Part shown: in pieces, positions 54,184 to 63,070 of the stretch
Numbering within the stretch: the stretch's first letter is position 1
How the letters are laid out: each line of letters opens with the position of its first letter
Origin: Thioclava indica
GTDB taxonomy: Bacteria > Pseudomonadota > Alphaproteobacteria > Rhodobacterales > Rhodobacteraceae
Reading direction: 5' to 3'
Assembly (NCBI RefSeq): GCF_000714545.1
Contig: NZ_AUNB01000029.1
Coordinates: forward strand, 62,001-126,000
Length of the DNA: 64,000 bases
Notes under the pieces: model-generated
Databases searched by the model: none
The model's input: the letters and a program-made list of their open reading frames with translations, nothing else
What the model was told of the DNA's origin: nothing
Translations under genes and position numbers: made by a program

Positions 54184-55489
54184 TCTTGCCAGCCTTGATG
54201 AAGGTCATCGGATTGATTGCTTTGCCACTGATCCGAATTTCGTAGTGAAGATGCGGTCCAGTGGAGTGTCCGGTAGATCCCATATCAGCAATCCGCTCGC
54301 CTTGCGACACCTTTTGACCGCGCTTCACGCGGATTTTCGACAGGTGCCCATAGCGGGTGGTGATACCGAACTCGTGACGGATCTTGATAAGGTTGCCATA
54401 TCCGCGCTCCCACTCGGCTGCGATCACAACTCCGTCAGCAGGCGCGTAGATCGGCGTTCCGGTGGGCGCGGCCATATCGACGCCCTCGTGCATTTTGCCC
54501 CAGCGCCGGCCGAAGGGCGAGGAAAAGCGGAAATGCGCCTTGACCGGCATTGCAAAGGGCAGCTTGTCGACCGCGATGCGATACATGTTCATATCGTCAA
54601 GCTTGCGCAGGATATCTTCGGCGCGCGCGGTGTCACCGCCCAGATCCGCCGTGCCTTTGCTGGAAAGCGAAATCGTGTTGAGCGGCCCGCCCGTGCCCGA
54701 ATAGCCCTTTTTGATCTCCGCGAGCACATGATTGGGGTCCATGCCCGCTTGCTTGAACACTTTATCAAGCGGTGCCATCGAGATTTTCACCGCCCCTTCC
54801 AGCGTGGTAAAGATCTCGTCGTTGCGCTCTTCCATCAGGCGCTTTTGCATCGCGATGCGGTCCACGGCGATCTGGGCTGCCTTGGCATCGGCGTTTGCGC
54901 TGTCGCGTTCCTGCGCGGTCTGCCCCAAGGCGGCACTCAGGAAATCGACCGTTTTCGCCATGTCCTGTGCGCGTGCGGCCTGCGTGGCGCCGCCATTGGT
55001 GCCCACGCCTTCAACCTTGGCCAGCTTGGTGCGCGCATCGTCACGCTCATCCATCGTGCGGCGCAGCGTGGATTGGATCACGCCGATCCCGGTTTCCAGC
55101 TCGCGCTTGCGCTCTTCAGATGAAAGCAGCGCCGATTGCATTTTCGACACCTGCGTCATCGCCGTTTGGAACCGATCCTGCGCTGCCAGCGCCTCGGCTG
55201 CGCGCGTGTCGCGTTCTTTTGAAAGCGTATCGAGACGGCGTTCAAATGCGGCTTTGGCGATTTTCTCGTTCTGCGCAGCCCCGCCCGAGGAAATACCCTC
55301 GATAAACAGCATCGACGTGGCCACTGTGGCCCAAGCAAACAGACCCGCGCCAATCGCCAGCACACTGGCCTGCGTCAGCGGTCGCAACCGCACGAAACGC
55401 GTCGCGCTGTCGGATTTCAAGAACAGCCGCTGTTCAGGCAGCCAGCGCTCTAGGCGCGTATTCAGGCGGTCGAGAATGCGTCTGGGCAA
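54173..55489 (-). CDS. M23-family murein endopeptidase with coiled coil
   Basis: A 438-residue membrane-anchored zinc peptidase. It has a basic cytoplasmic start, TM about 41-63, and a long coiled coil (about 75-230). The LytM/M23 domain (about 320-425) has zinc ligands His 334 and Asp 338 (HEGVD) and His 415 (HLH), with His 382 as the catalytic His. All are present, so it should be active rather than a degenerate activator. It hydrolyses D,D cross-links in peptidoglycan. The apparent start is TTG 55489 with AGGA upstream; no ATG lies before the membrane helix. It is followed, with overlap, by the bactofilin gene. Confidence 0.92.
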   Translation of the reverse strand: MPRRILDRLNTRLERWLPEQRLFLKSDSATRFVRLRPLTQASVLAIGAGLFAWATVATSMLFIEGISSGGAAQNEKIAKAAFERRLDTLSKERDTRAAEALAAQDRFQTAMTQVSKMQSALLSSEERKRELETGIGVIQSTLRRTMDERDDARTKLAKVEGVGTNGGATQAARAQDMAKTVDFLSAALGQTAQERDSANADAKAAQIAVDRIAMQKRLMEERNDEIFTTLEGAVKISMAPLDKVFKQAGMDPNHVLAEIKKGYSGTGGPLNTISLSSKGTADLGGDTARAEDILRKLDDMNMYRIAVDKLPFAMPVKAHFRFSSPFGRRWGKMHEGVDMAAPTGTPIYAPADGVVIAAEWERGYGNLIKIRHEFGITTRYGHLSKIRVKRGQKVSQGERIADMGSTGHSTGPHLHYEIRISGKAINPMTFIKAGKNVF

Positions 55490-55783
55490 GCCGTCGATCC
55501 TGTTTTCTGGTTTTCGTGCGAAATGACCCGAGGGCCGCGAACGGGGGCGGTAAGGGCTCCTCCGCCCTGTGGATGAACCACGCCGCCAATATGCTTAGGG
55601 AAGTAGCAAGTGCGATCGGATCGGGCAACCGCTTTCGCGGGGGCATCTGGTCGCAGTTCCCTCACGCGACCGAGATCGGCGGTTTTTCGCCGAAATTTTG
55701 GCGTGATTTGGCGTGTTTTTCCTGCAATCTCACGGGGTTGTCACGTATGCGCGAAAGCTCGCTGTCCCGCGCATTTCATCGCG
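55490..55783. other. Intergenic region upstream of the M23 gene
   Basis: A 294-bp gap between the peroxiredoxin stop and the M23 start on the minus strand. The leftward promoter of the M23-bactofilin operon must lie here or further upstream. I see no convincing promoter, terminator or gene. Confidence 0.4.
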
Positions 55784-56284
55784 CTAAGTGCCAGCGCGCA
55801 CGGCTTCCAGCACCTCGGCGGCGTGCCCTTTGACTTTGACCTTGGGCCAGACCCGCGCAACGCAGCCTGTGCCGTCAATCAAATAAGTCGCGCGAACTAT
55901 GCCCCAGAACGTCTTGCCATACATGGATTTTTCGGCCCAGACACCATAGTTTTCGCAAGTCTCGCCTGCGTCATCCGAGGCTAGATAAATCCCCAGATCA
56001 TGTTTGGCGCAAAAGTTCTCGTGCTTCTTGAGGCTGTCCTTAGACACCCCGATCACTACCGCACCCGCGCTTGCGAATTCATCCGCGAGATGCGTGAAGT
56101 CCAGTGCTTCGGTGGTGCAGCCCGGCGTGTTATCTTTGGGGTAGAAATACAGCACCACCGCTTTGGGGCGCGCCTGCGAGAGCGTCAAATTGCCCTCGGG
56201 CGTGATCAGTTTGGCGCCCTCAAACGCGCCGCCTCCGGTTGCGGGAAGGGTGAAATCGGGCGCTTTTTTGCCAAGTTCGATCAC
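55784..56284 (-). CDS. bcp: Thiol peroxidase of the BCP/PrxQ type
   Basis: A 166-residue peroxiredoxin that reduces hydrogen peroxide and organic hydroperoxides using thioredoxin. The peroxidatic Cys 56 is in DNTPGCTTEALDF. The resolving Cys usually found five residues later is Leu 61 here; Cys 92 in KKHENFCAKHD lies where a second PrxQ subgroup keeps its resolving Cys (helix alpha-3). I place the start at GTG 56284, preceded 8 bases upstream by GGAGG; a much longer frame reaching 56836 is antisense to the next gene and is rejected. It is divergent from the AsmA/YhdP-like gene. Confidence 0.9.
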   Translation of the reverse strand: MIELGKKAPDFTLPATGGGAFEGAKLITPEGNLTLSQARPKAVVLYFYPKDNTPGCTTEALDFTHLADEFASAGAVVIGVSKDSLKKHENFCAKHDLGIYLASDDAGETCENYGVWAEKSMYGKTFWGIVRATYLIDGTGCVARVWPKVKVKGHAAEVLEAVRAGT

Positions 56285-56443
56285 GTCTTTATCCTCCGAT
56301 GCAGGTTGGGGCTTACTTTTAAGCCGGGCTTGAGTGATTATTAACCACGAGGCAGGAAGGTGGGGCAAGTCAAACACCTTCACCTGCGAGCGCGCACACC
56401 GCGCGACTTGTTTAAGGTGGATGCTAAGGAGACGCCCCGAAGA

Positions 56444-59400
56444 ATGACGATGGAGCAAGACACGCCCCAGTCCCAAAAGCGGGAGCTGTCGCGGGTGCCT
56501 GACGGGCGCGCGCCGGGTAGTCATGTGTCTGACGACAACATTAAAGATGCCACGCAATCGGTTGAAGATAAACTGAAAAAGCCAGCTTACGGCCGCAGTC
56601 GAGGTAAGTTCGGCCTGACGCTTTTGCTGCTTGGCCCCTTTGTGGCACTCGCGGCCCTTTTCGCCTATCTCGCGATCACGCATCGCCCGCTTTCTGCTCC
56701 GAAATGGATCGTGAGCAAGCTGGAAACCCGTGCCAATGCGGCCCTTGAGGGGCGGTTGAAAATAGAGATTTCCGGCGGCATTGACCTTGTCGTCACCGAG
56801 GGGCTTCGCCCCCGTATTCGCGCGCGCATGGTGCAACTGGAACGCCCCTCGGGCCTGCCCATTGCCCTGCTTCCCGAACTGCGCGCAACGCTGTGGAACG
56901 AGCCCTTGCTAAGGGGCAAAATTGAGCCGCGCTCTTTCACCATTAGCGGCGCAAGCCTGTCGCTGCATCGCTTGCCAGATGGGCGGCTTGATCTGGATTT
57001 GGGCGGGGGCGAGATGTTTAGCTCGCTTTCTGCGAGCAGCGCGTCCGAGGGCGTGGAAGCGCTCAAACGCGTCTTTGACGTGCCCGCGTTGCGCAATCTG
57101 CGCACGATCACTGCGCAAGACATTCAGCTGCGCATGATGGATGAGCGCCTTGATCGCGTTTGGCGGGTGTCGCAGGGCAATATCAAACTGGTGCAGAACG
57201 CGCAGGATCTATCGGTCACGCTGGGCTTCGATCTGGGGGATACCGGGCAGGTGCCGGGGCAAAAACCCGCGCAGGTGGCCGTTTCCATGACCGCGCAAAA
57301 ACAAGGGCTTGAGGCAAGCTTTGGCGCCGCGATTACCGGTTTGCCTGCGCGCGATCTGGCCGCGCAATCGCCCGCTTTGGCCGCCCTTGGCGTGCTTGAT
57401 GCGCCGATTTCGGGTGCGCTGCGTTCGGGGCTGGATGAGGCGGGCACGCTCACGGGGCTGAATGCGATGCTGCAGATTGGGTCGGGATCGATCAAGCCCG
57501 CTCCGGGTGTGCAGCCAATCCCGATCCAGTCGGGCAAGCTGTATCTGAGCTACGATCGCGCCCAACAACGCATCGCGCTAACCGATCTTGCGCTGGACAG
57601 CCGTGCGGTGCGCTTACGTGCCAGCGGGCAGATGTTCTTGCGCGATATCAAAAATGGCATTCCGCAATCTCTACCCGGTCAGATCGCGATTTCCGATCTG
57701 CAACTTGACCCTCAAGGCCTGTTTGAAACGCCCGCGCGGTTCTCGCAAGGGGCAGCGGATTTTAAACTTTCGCTTGATCCGTTCCGCATTGATCTGGGCC
57801 AGCTTGAGCTGACCGACGATAACACGAAAATCTCGGCTAAAGGATTTGCGGCGGCGCAAAGCGATGGCTGGCGAGTCTCGCTTGATACCGGGATTGATCA
57901 GATCGACCAGACCCGCTTGTTGCAGCTTTGGCCGCCTGCTTTGGTGCCAAAGACGCGCGAATGGGTGGAGAAAAACGTCACCACCGGCCAGCTGCGCCGC
58001 GTTCATGCGGCGGTGCGTTTGCAACCCGGCGAAGAGCCGCGCGTGGCGCTGAATTACGAATTTCGCGGCGCGGATGTGCGCGTGGTGCGCACGTTGCCGC
58101 AAGTGCAGCAGGGGCGCGGATACGCCACGATTATCGGCTTTCGTCAGGCGCTTAAGGTCGAGGAGGGCCATATCACTGCGCCCTCTGGCGGGCGGGTCGA
58201 GGTGGCCGATACCCAGCTTGTCGTGCCCGATATCCGCATCAAACCCGCGCCTGCGGTGGTGACGCTCATCACGCGCTCACCGATCCCCGCGGCGCTGTCG
58301 CTGCTAGATCAACCGCCCTTCGAGTTTCTGAAAAAGGCCGGGATGGGCACCGATATTGCGCAAGGCTGGGCCGAGGCGCGCTCGGTGATCAAGCTGCCGC
58401 TCAAACCCAAGGTGCCCGCCGATGAGATTGGCTTTGACGTCACCGCGCGCCTGACCGAGGTCAAAAGCGACACGCTGGTGCCGGGGCGACCGCTGCGCGC
58501 TGATAAGCTGCAACTGCGCGCGGATAATGCGGGCATGGTGATTTCGGGCAAGGGAACGCTGTCGGATGTCGCCTTTGATGCCGCGTGGGATCAGCGTTTT
58601 GGACCTGCGGGCAAGGGCCATTCCAGCGTCAAAGGCTTTCTCGAGGTCACGCCCGCCGCGCTGCAAGCCTTTGGGGTGGGGCTGCCCTCGGGGATGGTAC
58701 GCGGCAAGGGCTGGGGGTCAATCGCGCTGAAGTTGACGAAAGGCGCGCCGACGGTGTTTGATTTCGCAAGTGATCTCAAAGGGGTGCAGCTATCGATTCC
58801 GCAAATTGGCTGGTCGAAAGGCGCTGCGTCTCGTGGCACGCTGGCGCTGTCGGGGCGACTTGGCAAGCCGCCAGAGATCTCCAAGATTGCCTTGGATGCG
58901 CCGGGGCTGAGCGCACAAGGGGCGCTCAGTTTGACGGCGGCTGGTGCCTTGGCGCGCGCGAAGTTTTCCGCGCTGAAGATCGGGAATTGGTTCACCGGGA
59001 GCGCCGATTTGGTGGGGCAAGGCGCTCGACGGCCCCTCAATGTCGAGGTGCAGTCCGGGCAGCTCAATCTGGCCAAGGCAGATCTGGGGCAGGCTGGGTC
59101 TGGCTCTGGCGCGGGGGGCTCGAAAATCTCGGTCGCGCTGGATCGGGTGCAGGTCACGGATGGCATCGCGCTGACCGGGTTTCGCGGCAATTTCACCACG
59201 CGCGGTGGTTTTTCGGGGCCGTTTCAGGCGCGGGTGAATGGCGCAAGCCCGATTGCGGGAACGGTGGTGCCTGCCAAGGGCGGGCGCTCGGCCGTGCGAA
59301 TTCAGACGGGCGATGCGGGTGCCACGCTGGCGGCGACGGGGATATTTGCCAAGGCGCGCGGCGGGCAGGGTGTGCTGGTGCTTAATCCGCTGGGGCAGAA

Positions 59401-59860
59401 AAGCTATGACGGTCAAGTTCAGGTCAAGGATTTGCGCGTGAAAGACGCCCCGGTTCTGGCCTCGCTGCTCTCGGCGGCCTCGGGCGTTGGTTTGCTTGAA
59501 CAGCTTGGCGGTGAGGGCATTTTGTTCAACACCGTGGACGGGGCCTTTCGCTTGACGCCCAAGGGGGTCAGCGTCACAAGGGGCTCGGCTGTCGGGGCCT
59601 CGATGGGGGTGACGATGACGGGCAACTACTATCCGCAAAGCGGGAGGCTGGAGATGAAGGGTGTGATCTCGCCATTTTATCTGATCAACGGGATCGGGCA
59701 GATCTTTGCCAAAAAGGGGGAGGGGCTGTTTGGTTTCTCCTATTCTTTGCGGGGCAGTGCGACGCAACCCAAGGTCTCGATCAACCCGCTTTCTGTGCTG
59801 GCGCCGGGGGCCTCGCGTGAGCTATTCCGCTCTGCGCCCCCGCCGGTGTTGAGCGAGTAA
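56444..59860 (+). CDS. AsmA/YhdP-like inner-membrane-anchored protein
   Basis: An 1138-residue protein with a cytoplasmic N-terminus (about 1-55), one membrane helix (about 56-78, [23 protein letters not shown]) and an enormous beta-rich periplasmic part. The middle (about 440-760) fits the DUF3971 segment and the end (about 900-1110, ending [22 protein letters not shown]...[22 protein letters not shown]) fits the AsmA C-terminal region. Family members YhdP and TamB are thought to form hydrophobic grooves that carry phospholipid to the outer membrane. ATG 56444, with AAGGAG 12 bases upstream, is one of several possible starts. queA follows 4 bp after its stop. Confidence 0.9.
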   Translation: MTMEQDTPQSQKRELSRVPDGRAPGSHVSDDNIKDATQSVEDKLKKPAYGRSRGKFGLTLLLLGPFVALAALFAYLAITHRPLSAPKWIVSKLETRANAALEGRLKIEISGGIDLVVTEGLRPRIRARMVQLERPSGLPIALLPELRATLWNEPLLRGKIEPRSFTISGASLSLHRLPDGRLDLDLGGGEMFSSLSASSASEGVEALKRVFDVPALRNLRTITAQDIQLRMMDERLDRVWRVSQGNIKLVQNAQDLSVTLGFDLGDTGQVPGQKPAQVAVSMTAQKQGLEASFGAAITGLPARDLAAQSPALAALGVLDAPISGALRSGLDEAGTLTGLNAMLQIGSGSIKPAPGVQPIPIQSGKLYLSYDRAQQRIALTDLALDSRAVRLRASGQMFLRDIKNGIPQSLPGQIAISDLQLDPQGLFETPARFSQGAADFKLSLDPFRIDLGQLELTDDNTKISAKGFAAAQSDGWRVSLDTGIDQIDQTRLLQLWPPALVPKTREWVEKNVTTGQLRRVHAAVRLQPGEEPRVALNYEFRGADVRVVRTLPQVQQGRGYATIIGFRQALKVEEGHITAPSGGRVEVADTQLVVPDIRIKPAPAVVTLITRSPIPAALSLLDQPPFEFLKKAGMGTDIAQGWAEARSVIKLPLKPKVPADEIGFDVTARLTEVKSDTLVPGRPLRADKLQLRADNAGMVISGKGTLSDVAFDAAWDQRFGPAGKGHSSVKGFLEVTPAALQAFGVGLPSGMVRGKGWGSIALKLTKGAPTVFDFASDLKGVQLSIPQIGWSKGAASRGTLALSGRLGKPPEISKIALDAPGLSAQGALSLTAAGALARAKFSALKIGNWFTGSADLVGQGARRPLNVEVQSGQLNLAKADLGQAGSGSGAGGSKISVALDRVQVTDGIALTGFRGNFTTRGGFSGPFQARVNGASPIAGTVVPAKGGRSAVRIQTGDAGATLAATGIFAKARGGQGVLVLNPLGQKSYDGQVQVKDLRVKDAPVLASLLSAASGVGLLEQLGGEGILFNTVDGAFRLTPKGVSVTRGSAVGASMGVTMTGNYYPQSGRLEMKGVISPFYLINGIGQIFAKKGEGLFGFSYSLRGSATQPKVSINPLSVLAPGASRELFRSAPPPVLSE

Positions 59861-59864
59861 ACGG

Positions 59865-60926
59865 ATGCAGCTAGCCGATTTCGACTTTGATTTGCCCGAG
59901 GGGTTGATCGCGACGCGCCCCGCCCGCCCGCGCGATTCCGCGCGCTTGCTGTTGGCGCAGGGAGACGCGATTTCTGATCGCCATGTGTTTGATCTGGTGG
60001 ATATTTTTCGCCCCGGTGATCGGCTGGTTCTGAACAATACCAAGGTGATCCCGGCGCGTCTGAGCGGCACGCGCACGCGTCAATCCGCGCAGGGCGAAGT
60101 GACTGCCAAGGTCGAGGTCACGCTACTCGAACCTTTGCCGGGGGGGCAATGGGAGGCACTGGCCAAGCCCTTGCGCAAAGTCAAACCGGGCGAGCGGATC
60201 GTGTTTTCGGATGCGCTTTCGGCGGATGTTATGGCGATTGAAAATGGTCAGATGCGCCTTGCCTTTAACCTTGCAGGCGAGGATTTCGACGCCGCTTTGG
60301 CACAGGCCGGTGCGATGCCCCTCCCGCCCTATATTGCCGCGTTGCGCGCTCCTGATGAGGCCGACAAATCCGACTATCAGACCGTGTTTGCACGCCATTC
60401 CGGAGCGGTCGCGGCCCCCACGGCCAGCCTGCATTTTACGCCTGAGTTGCTAGAGAAGCTGGCGGCAAAAGGCGTTGAGTTCACCGAAGTCACACTGCAT
60501 GTCGGCGCGGGAACCTTCCTGCCGGTGAAGGTTGATGACGTGACCACCCATAAGATGCACTCCGAGTGGGGCGAGGTCAGCGCGCAGGCCGCCGCCGAGA
60601 TCAACGCCACCAAAGCTGCGGGCGGTCGCGTCATTCCGGTGGGCACCACCGCGTTGCGCCTGATCGAATCGGCGGCGCGCGCACCGGGCGGGGCTGCGGG
60701 GCATATCGTGGCGTTTCGCGACGCCACTGACATCTTTATTTATCCGGGGTTTGCATTTCGCATCACCGACGCTTTGATGACCAATTTCCACCTGCCCAAA
60801 TCAACGCTTTTGATGCTGGTCTCGGCGCTGATGGGGCAGGAGCGGATACATGAAATTTACGATCATGCGGTTAAAAACGGGTATCGTTTCTTCTCATATG
60901 GGGATTCGTCGCTTCTGATCCCATAA
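59865..60926 (+). CDS. queA: S-adenosylmethionine:tRNA ribosyltransferase-isomerase
   Basis: A 353-residue cytosolic enzyme that moves the ribosyl part of SAM onto preQ1 in tRNA, giving epoxyqueuosine at the wobble base. The N-terminal [23 protein letters not shown] and [17 protein letters not shown] are hallmarks. [29 protein letters not shown] and the C-terminal [19 protein letters not shown] are also present. It is 4 bp behind the YhdP-like gene, so it is probably co-transcribed, but its job is unrelated. No other queuosine gene is in the window. Confidence 0.97.
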   Translation: MQLADFDFDLPEGLIATRPARPRDSARLLLAQGDAISDRHVFDLVDIFRPGDRLVLNNTKVIPARLSGTRTRQSAQGEVTAKVEVTLLEPLPGGQWEALAKPLRKVKPGERIVFSDALSADVMAIENGQMRLAFNLAGEDFDAALAQAGAMPLPPYIAALRAPDEADKSDYQTVFARHSGAVAAPTASLHFTPELLEKLAAKGVEFTEVTLHVGAGTFLPVKVDDVTTHKMHSEWGEVSAQAAAEINATKAAGGRVIPVGTTALRLIESAARAPGGAAGHIVAFRDATDIFIYPGFAFRITDALMTNFHLPKSTLLMLVSALMGQERIHEIYDHAVKNGYRFFSYGDSSLLIP

Positions 60927-61017
60927 GGTCGTAATCGCGCTTGTGACTCGCGCGACGGGGCCCTAGATGCCGCCACTGGAGGAGCGTTCTTTTCACGCCA
61001 AACCCCGAGGGACCATC

Positions 61018-62382
61018 ATGTTGACAGTGCTACGCCAGACCTGGCCGCTGCTTTTGGGGATTTTGCTGCTTATGGTGGGCAACGGTATGCAGGGCACGTT
61101 GCTCGGTATTCGCGGCCGTATCGAGGGCATCGACACGTTTTATATGTCGCTGGTGATGTCGGCCTATTTTGCGGGCTTCCTGTTTGGGTCGCGTATGGTG
61201 CCGGATCTGATCGCGCGGGTCGGGCATGTGCGGGTGTTTGCTGCCCTCGGCTCGCTGATTTCGGCCGTGTTGATCCTGTATGCCGCTTGGCCGTCCTGGC
61301 CGGCGTGGATGGTGATGCGGGTGCTGATCGGGTTTTCGTTCTCGGGCGTGTATATCACCGCAGAAAGCTGGCTGAACGCGGGTTCGACCAACGAGACGCG
61401 CGGGCAGGCGCTGTCGCTTTACATGATTATGCAGATGCTCGGAATCGTCACGGCGCAGGGCTTGCTGAACGTCGGCGATCCGGCGGGGTATTTGCTGTTC
61501 GTCATCCCCTCGGTGCTGGTGTCGATTTCCTTCACGCCGATCCTGCTATCGGCCTCGCCTGCGCCCAGTTTCGAAACCATCCAGCGCATGACATTCAAGC
61601 GTCTTTGGCAAACATCGCCGCTCGGGATGATCGGGATATTTCTGCTGGGGGGCGTGTTTTCGGCAATGTTCGGGATGGCCTCGGTCTGGGGCACGGCGGC
61701 GGGGCTTAGCGTGCGTCAGATCTCGGAATTTGTGGCCGCGATCTACGTTGGCGGCATGGTGCTGCAATACCCGATCGGCTGGGCGTCGGACCGGATGGAT
61801 CGCCGCGTGCTGATCGCAGGTTCGGCGCTGATCGGGGGCGTGATGACGGGCATCGTTTTCCTGTTCAATCCGCCCTTCGTGGTACTCTTGGTGGCCGCAG
61901 CCTTGATTGGGGGCTTTGCGAACCCGCTGTATTCGCTGTTGATTGCTTACACGAATGATTATCTGGATTACTCGGACATGGCTGCGGCCTCGGCGGGGTT
62001 GATGTTCGTCAACGGGCTGGGCGCGGTCAGCGGGCCGATCCTGACCGGTTGGTTGATGGGACTCGTCGGGCCGGGCGGGTTTTTCCTATATATCGGGGTG
62101 CTGTTTTTCGCGATTGCGGGCTATGCGGGTTGGCGGATGACACGGCGCGAGTCGCTGTCGCCGGCTGATACCGGGGCCTATGCGGTGATCTCGCCGACGG
62201 CCACAGCCGTCGCTGTCGAGGCTGTTCTGGAAGTCGCGCAGGAAGAAGCCGAGGCGGCAGCAGACGAAGCTGCCGAAGCAGACGCCGCCGCAGCAGAGCT
62301 TGCAGCCGATCAAGTCGCAGCCGACGAAGCAGACGCCGCTGTCGAGGCTGCCGAGCAAGACAGTAAGGACGCGCGCGCTTAA
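61018..62382 (+). CDS. MFS transporter with acidic Ala/Glu-rich tail
   Basis: A 454-residue major facilitator with twelve predicted membrane helices in residues 1-390 and a UMF/YcaD-like pattern (YMSLVMSAYFAGFLFGSRMVPDLIARVGHVRVFA, then RVLIGFSFSGVYITAESWLN). The substrate is unknown. The last 60 residues (about 395-454) are an unusual low-complexity tail of Ala, Glu and Asp (VAQEEAEAAADEAAEADAAA...), probably cytoplasmic and helical or disordered. ATG 61018 has GAGGGA upstream and gives a typical N-terminus; an in-frame ATG at 60967 would add a charged extension. No substrate-related genes adjoin. Confidence 0.9.
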   Translation: MLTVLRQTWPLLLGILLLMVGNGMQGTLLGIRGRIEGIDTFYMSLVMSAYFAGFLFGSRMVPDLIARVGHVRVFAALGSLISAVLILYAAWPSWPAWMVMRVLIGFSFSGVYITAESWLNAGSTNETRGQALSLYMIMQMLGIVTAQGLLNVGDPAGYLLFVIPSVLVSISFTPILLSASPAPSFETIQRMTFKRLWQTSPLGMIGIFLLGGVFSAMFGMASVWGTAAGLSVRQISEFVAAIYVGGMVLQYPIGWASDRMDRRVLIAGSALIGGVMTGIVFLFNPPFVVLLVAAALIGGFANPLYSLLIAYTNDYLDYSDMAAASAGLMFVNGLGAVSGPILTGWLMGLVGPGGFFLYIGVLFFAIAGYAGWRMTRRESLSPADTGAYAVISPTATAVAVEAVLEVAQEEAEAAADEAAEADAAAAELAADQVAADEADAAVEAAEQDSKDARA

Positions 62383-62413
62383 CACCTCTTTGCCCAAACG
62401 CCGCCTTGCCCTA

Positions 62414-62432
62414 CCATTGTAGAGAACAATGG
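62414..62432 (+). other. Hairpin just upstream of the DUF924 ribosome site
   Basis: CCATTGT-AGAGA-ACAATGG is a perfect 7-bp stem with a 5-nt loop, ending two bases before the GGGGAGG ribosome site. It could be an operator or a translational control element, but there is no T-run. Confidence 0.4.
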
Positions 62433-62449
62433 CAGGGGAGGACCGCGAC

Positions 62450-63034
62450 ATGGACCGTATCGAAGAGATCCTCAGTTTTTGGACCAACGAGGTCGGGCAA
62501 GCAAATTGGTATCAATCCAGCGAAGAAATCGACGCTGCCATTCGACGCCGATACGCGCCTCTTTGGCAGGTGGCAGCCCAAGGTGCGCTGGCAGAATGGG
62601 ATCGCACAGCGCGCGGTGCGCTGGCGCTGATCCTGTTGCTCGATCAATTCCCGCGCAACATGTTTCGCGACGATCCGCGCAGCTTTGCCACCGATCCGGC
62701 TGCGCGTCGTCATGCCGATCGCGCAATCTCGGAGGGGTTTGATTTGCAAATCGGCCCGCCTTTGCAGCAGTTTTTCTACCTACCGTTCATGCATTCCGAA
62801 GATCTTGTGGATCAAGATCGCGCGATTGCCTGTTTTACCGACCGGCTGCGCGGCACCGACAATCTGCGACATGCGCGGGCGCATCGTGCGGTGATCGAAC
62901 GTTTTGGCCGCTTTCCTTGGCGCAATGCCGCGCTGGAACGCGAGACGAGTAAGGACGAGGCCGCTTACATGCGCGAGGGTGGCTATCGAAAGGCGCTGCA
63001 AGCACAGGATGAGTTGAACGCCGTGGTCAAATAG
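62450..63034 (+). CDS. DUF924 family protein
   Basis: A 194-residue cytosolic helical protein. The motifs EILSFWTNEVGQANWY near the start, LLDQFPRNMFRDDPRSFATD and FFYLPFMHSEDL in the middle, and an RFPWRNAALERETSKDEAAYM segment near the end are typical of DUF924, a TPR-like family of unknown function. ATG 62450, 8 bases after GGAGG, is preferred over the in-frame ATG at 62429. It lies just before the lipoamide dehydrogenase gene, and I recall a similar arrangement in other Rhodobacterales, but no functional link is established. Confidence 0.87.
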   Translation: MDRIEEILSFWTNEVGQANWYQSSEEIDAAIRRRYAPLWQVAAQGALAEWDRTARGALALILLLDQFPRNMFRDDPRSFATDPAARRHADRAISEGFDLQIGPPLQQFFYLPFMHSEDLVDQDRAIACFTDRLRGTDNLRHARAHRAVIERFGRFPWRNAALERETSKDEAAYMREGGYRKALQAQDELNAVVK

Positions 63035-63070
63035 TTTAATGTCAAACTAATTTCTATCCGGAGGGAAGAC

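Noticed and set aside
55784-56836. Long 350-codon reading of the peroxiredoxin gene
   Set aside because: The first half is antisense to the YhdP-like gene and has no family similarity. A GTG at 56284 with GGAGG gives the correct family length.
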